From positions 13,229,256-13,293,255 of the forward strand of contig NC_067200.1 in assembly GCF_000699445.3 (NCBI RefSeq): a stretch of DNA of 64,000 nucleotides, read 5' to 3'. The notes under the pieces were generated by a model. The model did no database searches, had not been told where the DNA came from, and saw only the letters and a list, made by a program, of their open reading frames with translations. The translations under genes and the position numbers were made by a program. This document shows, one piece after another, positions 55,785 through 64,000 of the stretch; position 1 is the first letter of the stretch; each line of letters begins with the position of its first letter. This stretch comes from Schistosoma haematobium. Lineage: Eukaryota > Platyhelminthes > Trematoda > Strigeidida > Schistosomatidae.

Positions 55785-55895
55785 TTCCCACTGAAGTGAA
55801 CATCAACTCCAGGTACACCCAACTGACGAGTCCTAAGTAGGATGCAACACGTGTCCTGGATTCCGCTGCCAATCATCATCAATCTTTGCTTCTTT
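55785..55895 (+). mobile_element. Hammerhead family 1 element, right half
   Basis: CAGGTACACCCAACTGACGAG, stem II TCC...GGA, then GCAAC in place of GAAAC, ACGTGTCCTGGATTCCGCTGC. The box change removes a catalytic base, so the ribozyme is likely inactive. Confidence 0.6.
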
Positions 55896-56406
55896 TGTAA
55901 ATCTTCTCTATCAATATGATGATGTAGGGACACATAACTTTGAATGAAACCCCTGAGTTATTTGTGGAGATAGTTAGAAGAGACTTATTTCGTAACTAGC
56001 TTTTGCTACTATTCGCATTTCTTTCATTACTTCTCATGATTGGTACAATTACTATGATTGACTGCAAAATAGTTGTTTAAAAACACATGACATTGGGTTT
56101 TCCGTTTGCATTTTGAATTCCCCATAGGATGACACTCATTATCACTCACAAATACACTGCTGTACATATGTGCTTCTTGTTCTCAATTATCTGCTGTTAT
56201 GATAACAGAACCCTAATATATTTGCTATCTATGTTTACAGATCACAGTGATATTCTCATTATATGCTTTATCTGGATATACACCTTGGACGGACTACAAC
56301 AATTGTGATTGTAATTATTAACTACTTATAATTGTGGATTACTAGACCTAAAGAAACTCGAACACGCCAATTCCTGACAGTTTAAGTAACGTCCTGTATA
56401 ATTTCC
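55896..56406. other. No recognised gene; possible LTR upstream of the inverted repeat
   Basis: AT-rich. If the 56,407-56,635 structure derives from an LTR end, the body of that LTR should lie here. I did not find a second copy in the window to define it. Confidence 0.3.
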
Positions 56407-56635
56407 TTGTGTGTATAATTTATGCTTGATATGTTAACACATTAATTTTTTGGCGTAATAACTCTATCATTATTTTTGGAATTGTTATATTCTTCGTTCA
56501 CCACAATTATTTGGTGAGCCCGACGTAGCAGATAATTGTGGTGAACGAAGAATATAACAATTCCAAAAATAATGATAGAGTTATTACGCCAAAAAGTTAA
56601 TGTGTTAACATATCAAGCATAAATTATACACACAA
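56407..56635. repeat. 104-bp near-perfect inverted repeat around a primer-binding-site-like loop
   Basis: The left arm 56407-56510 and right arm 56532-56635 are reverse complements with one mismatch. The 21-base loop reads TTGGTGAGCCCGACGTAGCAG. TGGTGAGCCCGACGT differs at one position from the tRNA-Trp-complementary primer-binding site used by some retroelements (TGGTGACCCCGACG). This suggests an LTR 3' end plus primer site followed by the same LTR end inverted. Confidence 0.85.
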
Positions 56636-57155
56636 AATTAAAGAACAATCATTTTGTGTAGACTTTGATAGTTCTATGGTTCGAAGCTCTGTGACGATTT
56701 ATTATAACTCAGTTACCAAGTGTGAAGATGTTTACACCTCATCAGTTAATCGAAGCAACGTAGAACCAGGTTTATTTGTGTATCAGTTCAAGTTTTCACA
56801 ATAAATTAGCATGATAAGTTGAAATTACCAAGATATATTATTACAGTAGTAGAATCAGTAACAATATCAACAGTAGAAAATATTGAGTATAGACAATCTG
56901 TTTCGAGGAGATTGAATGAATGCAAGGAATAAAAGATAACATTCAAACTCAAAACCCAATGAAATAAAAATAGTGAACGTATTCGTGTTATTGTGACAGA
57001 TTTTGAACTATATCATTCAACGTCTCCAACCTCTGATCGTATTTATTGTGAGATCCTCAAACACATAAAAAACGAACCATTAAGTTATACTGATATATAT
57101 TTGCAATTACACATTGATTCAAATAAAGAGAATTTAGTATCACCTACAACTTAAA
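56636..57155. other. No recognised feature
   Basis: AT-rich sequence with no domain-bearing frames. Confidence 0.35.
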
Positions 57156-57842
57156 TAAAAGTCAGTCACAATGTAGGACCTGGTACGTATGTACACAGGT
57201 TCAAATTCTCTCATCAACACAGAAATGAAATTGTCAGGCCAAATATCAGAATAGTAAAGTTATTAACAGTACGAGTGGTGATAGAAAAGTATAGGAATAG
57301 AAGATTCCATAAAAAAATAATTTAGTGAAAAAACAAAAGTCATAAGGAATTCTGAAGCTCAGAATTCTAGAGAAGACAAAAAATGGATGCTATAGCATAC
57401 AATTATTGAGCCATGTCATTCAAAGTACTCTTATCATTGGTCACAATAATCATAAGACCTACCAGATAATCTACACCTATTATTGTGGCTACATCCAATT
57501 ATCAATGACTTCATTGACTGATCCCATAACGTTGTTTGGCAATCACTAACATTCTTTCAGCCAACTCCTACACCAGACAACATCGCCCGCTGTGGTAAAC
57601 AGTGGTTGGTTATACGTAATACATGATCCAACCACGTCAGTTGACTAAGATTCACCACATCATCAATAGATCTGACTTATTTACCTAGTACCATATCCCT
57701 CACCTCGTGATTCCCTACTCACTGGTCCCAAAACACAAGAGCAATACTTCTAAGACACTTATGATCAAATACTGGTAATCTACGAGTATCCTCTACTCTT
57801 GATGACCATGTTTTACCCTCATATGGAATAACGGAATTTACT
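57156..57842 (-). pseudogene. Non-LTR family B, older 3' copy
   Basis: In reverse it carries the RTE-like C-terminal order seen at 62.0-62.3 kb (GTTAAACCGTGTG-type LRWLGHVLRM region, [15 protein letters not shown] region) with many changes. The 3' end is at AGTCAGTCACAATGTAGGAC. It extends further 5' (YTRLPVFDHKCLRSI-like part at 57.75 kb). Confidence 0.65.
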
Positions 57843-58120
57843 TATACATTTATTATATTAGTTACCATTACATACAATATTTGACAAAAACGACATGTAG
57901 ATCTCTTGAAGTTGATTTTTATTTCAGTTCAGTATTTGTACATGGGTATGTGTATGTTGGTTTCAAGTCATATATACTTTCCATTCCAAATACGTCTATG
58001 TTAAGTTGTAACTTAACAAGATTACTTCACTAATATAAAATATAAGCACTGATGATTTACACAAGAAAGCTATTAATTCATTATTTCATCAGTTATCTCT
58101 TCCTTGTGCTTAAACACACA

Positions 58121-58166
<46 letters not shown>

Positions 58167-58920
58167 AATTGTAATAAATATATTCATTTAGTGATTGACA
58201 AGACAATCGACTCATTACAAACTCCTAAAGAGATGAAGTGATTTTTTTTGTCTCTGCAACAACAACAAAAATATTGCCACTGTTTTTTTTTTCTTCATAA
58301 TTCACTAAACTGGAAACAATTTTTTTAAGAGTTTGTAAACTTCACATGATTGACTGATGAAGTGGAATAAGTTGATTAATCGATGAAACACCACAATGAC
58401 TAAATCACAAGAAACAATACACAATTAAATCAAATTCCTTTTCTCGCTTTAATTACATTTTTTTTCTTATAAATTTCACTGATAAAACAAACACTTTATA
58501 TACAGGAGAAAACCTAGAACAGAATAGGTCATAAGCGTAGCACTACCAATAGGTGTTGTTATTATTGTTCAAATTTGTTGTGTTTCTTTTAAACGAAGTG
58601 AAACGTACATACACAAAATAACTATGACTAATTGAAATATAATAAACGATAGCAAAATGTAAAAATTAAGTTGATATGGTCGACGCAAGTGATAAATATA
58701 TACACGTATAGTTACTAAAAAGAACATAAAACTATGGGTATGTGACAGCATGACGCAATTAAAAACAACGTGAAGATGCATTAACTGTGTGATATGAAAA
58801 AATTATGTCTTGTGAATAATAGATATTGTTGTGTTTTTCTAAACAAAATTAACAAAATATTATTCTAAGAATATATTCCTTTCGTATCCTACTTGTGAAA
58901 AAGTTATACATGTATTTTTG
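57843..58920. other. No recognised gene; contains a (TA)n run
   Basis: AT-rich sequence with a TA microsatellite at 58124-58164. The minus-strand frame at 58.57-58.78 kb is hydrophobic but matches nothing I recognise. Confidence 0.35.
58124..58164. repeat. (TA)n microsatellite
   Basis: About 41 bases of alternating AT. Confidence 0.9.
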
Positions 58921-58939
58921 ACTTCTATACTACTAGATC

Positions 58940-59732
58940 TTCGCTCAAGCGTTTCAAGATTAAGCGCCTATGTGTGAGACCAAATGGCCTGGGTTCGACC
59001 CCCGACGACGAAACTGTGGATGCACACTACAAAAGAATCCTGTATTAAGACAAGTCAGTCAGTCAGCTACAACGTAGGACCAGGCACATATATGCATCGG
59101 TCCAAGTTGCCATACCTCAATAACACAACAAGATGAACACCGGATTCAGAGGTGGTGATATATAAAAGAAAGACTGCATATAAGGATATAGTACAAGAAG
59201 AAAAAATTGGTTCGTAGAAAGAAAGATATGAAGCGATTTTAATCTCTTAGTTTAGGGGAAGACAGAGAGTGTATACACCGACGCCATTGTGATCGATTCT
59301 GAGCCATGTCACCAAGAGTCTCCAACCATTGGTTACGATAGTCACGCGGACCCCAACCAAGTAGTCTGCATCTACCAACACGGCTCAGTATAGAAGTTAG
59401 TGACTTCAGGCACTGATGCCACGTTTTGGTTTGGCCGCCCACAACTTTCTTCCAACCATCTCCAATACCGGATAGCATTGCACGTCGTGGTAATCGGTGT
59501 TCAGGCATACGTAACACGTGGCCCAACCATCTCAGTCGATGAAGATTCATAACCTCATCAACAGATTTACCATCATTCCCTAATACCCTTCGTCTAACCT
59601 CACTATTACTTACCCGGTGATCCTAGCAGACGCCAGCAATATTTCTAAGGCATCTGTGGTGTATTAAGACAAAGCTACTGTTAAGTGCTTTTAAGTTTTC
59701 AATGGTTTTCTAATTTTGATCGGTTCACAATC

Positions 59733-59735
<3 letters not shown>
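58940..59735 (+). mobile_element. Hammerhead family 2 element split by a family B insertion
   Basis: The left part has AAGCGCCTATGTGTGAGACC, TGGGTTCGACC (B-box-like), GTGGATGCACACTAC and AAAGAATCCTGTATTAAGAC. After the insert the element resumes GTATTAAGACAAAGCTACTG, AGTGCTTTTAAGTTTTCAAT and TTGATCGGTTCAC. The CTGANGA and GAAAC boxes were already lost. Confidence 0.7.
59054..59659 (-). pseudogene. Non-LTR family B, 5'-truncated insertion with target-site duplication
   Basis: Flanked by TGTATTAAGACAA at 59041-59053 and again at 59660-59672. On the minus strand an open 103-codon frame (59550-59239) encodes [60 protein letters not shown] and a [20 protein letters not shown] end. This is the C-terminus of the family B ORF, identical but for one residue to the copy at 62 kb. 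The 3' end is (TGAC)n. Young by its intact frame. Confidence 0.85.

Positions 59736-59737
<2 letters not shown>

Positions 59738-59811
<74 letters not shown>
59738..59811. repeat. (TA)n microsatellite
   Basis: About 70 bases of alternating AT at the 3' end of the split hammerhead family 2 element, as at 30.76 kb. Open frames reading IYIYIY on either strand are artefacts of it. Confidence 0.9.
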
Positions 59812-59812
<1 letters not shown>

Positions 59813-60580
59813 TTTGGTAATAGTATTTCTGACAACAATAAAATTGATGCACAGAAAACGAGAATATTTTCCATTAAAACATGATAACGTAACGAAATAT
59901 CTCCAATAGTTCAACTTTTGAATAATTAACTAATTGAAGAAAAAGGATAAGATTCGTGTGTTCATGGATTTGTAGCGCATTTGTTTTACGGTCAATTTGT
60001 GTGTGATACTAAGCATTTTTCAAGCAAATTATTGTTTATTCAGTGACTGAGTGCTGTATGTAAGTGCATAATATCCAATGACAATTTTTTTCTAAAGCTC
60101 TGGTAAACTGGGATGAGGATGGGCTACAATGGAGTGTTTTCAATAAAGTTATACGTAGATAGATTTATATTGATAGAAATGAGATACCTAGTGGAAATTA
60201 AACTCTTATATACAACACTCAATCATTAAATGAACAGAAAAATGCCTGAAAACACTGGATATTGCAATATTATTGAACATTGAAGACAATGATGATTCAC
60301 CATACGCATAAAAAAGAACCTTTTTATTAGTTGTTATGTATTTTACAGATTTTTTTATTTTCAGACTACAAATTAGTGAAACCGTACAAGTATAATTTTA
60401 ATGAGATGGAAGTGTACATACTAGAACTTGTACTGAATATAGAGCTTAACATGAAATGGATTTTTAATTATCAACTCACTTGGCCTTGCAAATAATTGTC
60501 CAGTTAGATTCAAGTCACACTCTAAGTGTATGAAGATTAATGATACTACTTAGTTGCCAAGTCAAAGTAGGTAGAGAGAG
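59812..60580. other. No recognised feature
   Basis: AT-rich. A minus-strand GTGAGT donor-like site at about 60,479 follows a short open stretch (CDLNLTGQLFARP), but nothing ties it to RB1CC1. Confidence 0.3.
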
Positions 60581-60599
60581 ATTGAAATCTGAACGAGAT

Positions 60600-60840
60600 G
60601 GATACTCGCAGATTGGTAGTGTTTGATAATAGATGATGTAGGTTGGGACCAATCAATAATCAATATTTAGGTTGGACCCAAGGTACGAGGTGAAAGTAGA
60701 AAATCAAACAATGAGCTTAGTCAGTCGTTACCGACTGAGATGGTTAGATATATATTAAATATACCACCCAACCACTTCACATATTAACATATGATGTTTG
60801 ATCGTTGGAAGAAAGCTAATGTTGAACAAGCCAAGGTAAG
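60600..60840 (+). pseudogene. Non-LTR family B, very decayed fragment
   Basis: GACTGAGATGGTTAGATATA, CACCCAACCACTTCACATAT and TCGTTGGAAGAAAGCTAATG follow the LRWLG..RMP..RLPRRAM..GWKKA region at low identity. Confidence 0.4.
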
Positions 60841-61490
60841 GTACCAGTATATTGATTTTTTTTTAAATTAATAACTGATTGATATGAGTCATAACATATC
60901 ATGTTATAATCTCAGGAAATGCCCTACGTAAAAAGTGGAAATTCTATTCCATATAAAAATGTACCAATCAATCACTGTATTCAGTGATCACTAAGACTTT
61001 TCCCATATACCTTGCCAAATTAGCATTGTAAGTTAGTCCCAGTATGAAACTAGTTGCACCATTTAGTTTTCTTAGTCTAACTGTGAGCTGAAAAGCTCAG
61101 TTTCCAATGTTTAAACTTTCGACTTGACTGATAGACAAAATGTAAGAATGTACGCTCTTGATAACCGAATTTACGATGAACTTCACATTCTTATTAAAAA
61201 AAACAATATATTTTTCCAAGTTTCACATTGCGGAAGTATTTTCACATGTGAGTATAACATGAATAGAGAAAATGATTTGTAGGCATTCATTATGGTACTC
61301 TACAAATCAATTGTAACATCATTACAATAATTTACTTTTTCAAAGTAATATACATATTGTATGTGATCATTATGAAACGTGAATAAAAACCAATTGAATT
61401 TTAACTCCTTTCTCAAATATTCATTCATGTCGATTTACAACATGCAAATAACATTTAGTTGCAAAATTTGTGATACACTAATAAACATAA
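60841..61490. other. No recognised feature
   Basis: AT-rich sequence with no supported gene or repeat. Confidence 0.35.
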
Positions 61491-61499
61491 TAACCAATA

Positions 61500-61635
61500 C
61501 AAATCAGGTTCGATTCCCGCATTTGAGACCATGGATGCGCATTACTGAGGAGTCCCATACTAGGACGAGATGGTCGGCCACTGCTTCCAGGTTCTCAATG
61601 GTGGTCTAAATTAGATAGACTCATTAATTTAACTT
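61500..61635 (+). mobile_element. Hammerhead family 2 element, core mutated
   Basis: CAGGTTCGATTCCCGC (B-box-like), GGATGCGCATTACTGAGGAG, TCCCATACTAGGAC, then GAGAT instead of GAAAC and GGTCGGCCACTGCTTCCAGG. Both the GAAA box and the cleavage triplet are changed, so it is inactive by inference. Confidence 0.65.
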
Positions 61636-61792
61636 AAAAACATTTTTGTTGTTGAAACATTGCACATGTGTTTTGATACAGAGCACTAATCAGATATCGT
61701 TAAATGATAGCTGCATATGCCTGGGCTAGAAAGAGCTTTTATTTTCGGGGAATAAGATATGTGACTGATATGCTTGATTTCTCAAGGGATAT

Positions 61793-62630
61793 ATTCAGTC
61801 AGTCAGTCAGCTACAACGTAGGACCAGGCACATATGTGCACCGGTCCAGGTTGCCATACCGCATCAGCACAACAAGATGAACACCGGATTCATAGCAGTG
61901 CTTAGGTCAAACGTAGTAACATATAAGAGAAAGATTGCATATAGGGATATAGTACAAGAAGAAAAAATTGGTTCGTAGAAAGAAAGATATGAAGCGATTT
62001 TAATCTCTTAGTTTAAGGGAAGACAGAGAGTGTATACACCGACGCCATTGTGATCGATTCTGAGCCATGTCACCAAGAGTCTCCAACCATTGGTTACGAT
62101 AGTCACGCGGACCCCAACCAAGTAGTCTGCATCTACCAACACGGCTCAGTATAGAAGTTAGTGACTTCAGGCACTGATGCCACGTTTTGGTTTGGCCGCC
62201 CACAACTTTCTTCCAACCATCTCCAATACCGGATAGCATTGCACGTCGTGGTAATCGGTGTTCAGGCATACGTAACACGTGGCCCAACCATCTCAGTCGA
62301 TGAAGATTCATAACCTCATCAACAGATTTACCATCATTCCCTAATACCCTTCGTCTAACCTCACTATTACTTACCCGGTGATCCTAGCAGACGCCAGCAA
62401 TATTTCTAAGGCATCTGTGGTCAAATACTAATAGCTTACGAGTGTCTTCTACTCTTAATGGCCATGTTTCGCTGCTGTAAATAAAAACAGAACGGACTGC
62501 CGCGCAGTATACTCGTCCTTTTATTGATAGTCGGATATCTCGCCTTCGCCACAGGTTACGCAGGTTGGCAAAGGCGAGATATCCGTCTATTAATAAAAGG
62601 ACGAGTATACTGCGCGGCAGTCCGTTCTGT
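61793..62630 (-). pseudogene. Non-LTR family B, young copy with inverted 5' end
   Basis: The open frame 62311-62000 encodes the same C-terminus as 59.24-59.55 kb (MNLHRLRWLGHVLRMPEHRL onward). The 3' tail is CAGTCAGTCAGTCAG on the plus strand. Upstream coding (5' direction) continues to about 62544, covering the region before LGHVLRM (RVYCAAVRSVLIYSS-like). It is then followed by an inverted copy of its own 5' sequence. Confidence 0.8.
62487..62630. repeat. 58-bp inverted repeat at the 5' end of the family B copy
   Basis: Left arm 62487-62544 and right arm 62573-62630 are reverse complements with two mismatches, with a 28-base loop. The right arm is family B sequence turned around, which fits a 5' inversion made during target-primed reverse transcription. 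Confidence 0.85.
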
Positions 62631-62876
62631 TATTATGTCTACATAAATGAGTGCAAATACAATATATTCGGTTTAGTCAAAAGAAACTTTCTTCCCAGGC
62701 TCGTTGTGCACAGAAATTATCAGTATTAAGTATTGGAAACCGCGAATCACAACAACGTCACTTGTAACTACCATACGGAAGATTCAGATGGATTTTTAAG
62801 ATTGCAAAACACAACAGAATAGACAAATTATTTAAAAATTCCCAAATATCAGAAGTATAGAGAACTACTCATATTC

Positions 62877-62881
<5 letters not shown>
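62631..62881. other. No recognised feature
   Basis: Short AT-rich spacer with nothing supported. Confidence 0.35.

Positions 62882-62956
<75 letters not shown>
62882..62956. repeat. (TA)n microsatellite
   Basis: About 73 bases of alternating AT. Confidence 0.9.
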
Positions 62957-62960
<4 letters not shown>

Positions 62961-62989
62961 CATAATTTGATGTGATATAATAACTTAGA

Positions 62990-63480
62990 CTAATACACAT
63001 TAAGGCCATGTTCTGACGTTGTTTTTATCTGATTTAGTCATTAAGTTATATGCGTTGTAGAATCCCAATATATATTTCAACACATTAACATTGATACTTG
63101 GGGGCATGCATCAGAAATATATGCATCACACTTGGTCATTCGATTCGTGTGAAGGCCGGAATGCTGCCCGGGTGCCCAAACGGAAGCAAGTGGTTTTCTT
63201 AAGGAGCCACTCCCCGAGCATTTCACCTAAAAGTCTAATCCATAAGTCAGTGGAGCAATGTTGAGAGATGTAGTCTCATGGTAGCCGGTGGCCAACAATA
63301 GGTTTATATGTCATACGTTTTCTCCGGATCATGAAGTATATGTTCACAACTGGTTCGGAATTGTGGTTTGGCAACTCCCCTAGATGGATCTTCCGTACCC
63401 GCTAACCTGGCTGAAGCTCTGGACGTTCGCACTTCGTCCACTCCATTTCGTAAACAACAAACCCGCAGCGAGTACGTGTC
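62990..63480 (-). mobile_element. Family C SINE-like element, minus strand
   Basis: Plus-strand landmarks GCTGCCCGGGTGCCCAAACG, TGGTTTTCTTAAGGAGCCAC, CTCATGGTAGCCGGTGGCCA and TTGTGGTTTGGCAACTCCCC match 36.6-37.07 kb and the inverse of 44.97-45.46 kb. The minus-strand open frame across it is not conserved between copies. Confidence 0.65.
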
Positions 63481-64000
63481 AAATTGACCTTGATAATTAA
63501 CGTTACACTTTACACGAGGCACAATAATAATAATACTGACGTCAGCATACAAACGGTGAAACCATGAGAGCCAGTCACCTTAAAATATTGTTTTGTAAAA
63601 TAATAATAATAATGATCTCACGTTTTTAAACTATCTAACAAAACGAAGAAGTTATCGTTTAATTTAATTGTTACAACTGAATTTCACTAGACTGTATTGT
63701 TTGTTTGGATCAATACTTACATGAATTACTTGTTAGAAAAAATATTGATTTTGGCACAATCAGCTGATGCAAACACAAATCAATAGAACAGGTGATTTCA
63801 AATTGAATAATTAGTTCGAGGGGAGAGGTACAATGCAAATAGATTCGGTTTTATTGAAATATTATATTGATGTGTATTGGCAGTAACTATAAGAATAGCT
63901 TGTGAAAAGATCATTTTAAAAATTCGACGAGAATAACCCTTTTAAAACTAGGCTTTATTGCCTAAATCGTAGCTGCTACGTTATTGCATTGCTGAATGAA
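63481..64000. other. No firm feature; one weak exon candidate
   Basis: AT-rich. A minus-strand block 63763-63721 has a fair acceptor (TTTGCATCAG|) and a GTAAGT donor and would encode LIVPKSIFFLTSNS. See the findings for why it is only a candidate. Confidence 0.3.

Noticed and set aside
59685..59914. Open frames of IYIYIY repeats on both strands
   Set aside because: They are translations of a (TA)n microsatellite.
60480..60523. Minus-strand block CDLNLTGQLFARP before GTGAGT as an RB1CC1 exon
   Set aside because: A donor and a possible acceptor exist, but the peptide matches no part of FIP200 that I can place and there is no phase partner.

Overview
The window is AT-rich, intron- and repeat-laden animal DNA that fits a blood fluke (Schistosoma or a close relative). 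The evidence is hammerhead-ribozyme repeats of the Schistosoma type, a Merlin-type transposase remnant, a Penelope-like GIY-YIG remnant, several non-LTR retrotransposon families, and long introns with clean GT-AG junctions. The species cannot be told from the sequence. No bacterial-style operon, rRNA or canonical tRNA gene was seen.

One host gene dominates. On the minus strand, from about 52.6 kb down to about 10.8 kb, twelve coding blocks can be chained. Their splice phases agree at every junction when the best acceptor is chosen, giving about 1,468 codons with the 5' end missing. The last blocks encode a recognisable claw domain of RB1CC1/FIP200 (ATG11 family), the scaffold of the ULK1/Atg1 autophagy-initiation complex. 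The first blocks match the conserved helical region that lies before the coiled coil in human FIP200. Three things set this copy apart. A roughly 245-residue Ser/Thr/Asn-rich insertion sits inside the claw. A roughly 353-residue exon sits inside the helical region. No long coiled coil is visible between the two conserved ends. The N-terminal exons are beyond or unresolved in 52.6-64 kb.

The rest is repeats. (a) Hammerhead family 1 has a plus-strand ribozyme and, upstream, a minus-strand ribozyme flanking a tRNA-like box. (b) Hammerhead family 2 has a pol III B-box-like motif followed by a ribozyme with a different stem I, and two copies look intact. (c) Non-LTR family A ends in (GTAA)n, and all copies are on the plus strand, antisense to RB1CC1. 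(d) Non-LTR family B ends in (TGAC)n. (e) A CR1/Jockey-like fragment has an (ATT)n tail. (f) Family C (about 470 bp) and family F (about 480 bp) are unclassified. (g) LTR-like fragments carry TATA boxes. Several insertions are nested and dated relative to each other by target-site duplications: B into hammerhead family 2, C into B, and CR1 into A. A 104-bp near-perfect inverted repeat around a tRNA-Trp-like primer-binding sequence at 56.4-56.6 kb, and a 58-bp inversion at the 5' end of a family B copy at 62.5 kb, look like by-products of reverse transcription.

Layout: 0-0.3 kb Merlin remnant; 0.4-10.8 kb repeats and the gene's 3' flank; 10.8-52.6 kb RB1CC1 with repeat-filled introns; 52.6-64 kb repeats, upstream of or inside 5' introns of the same gene.
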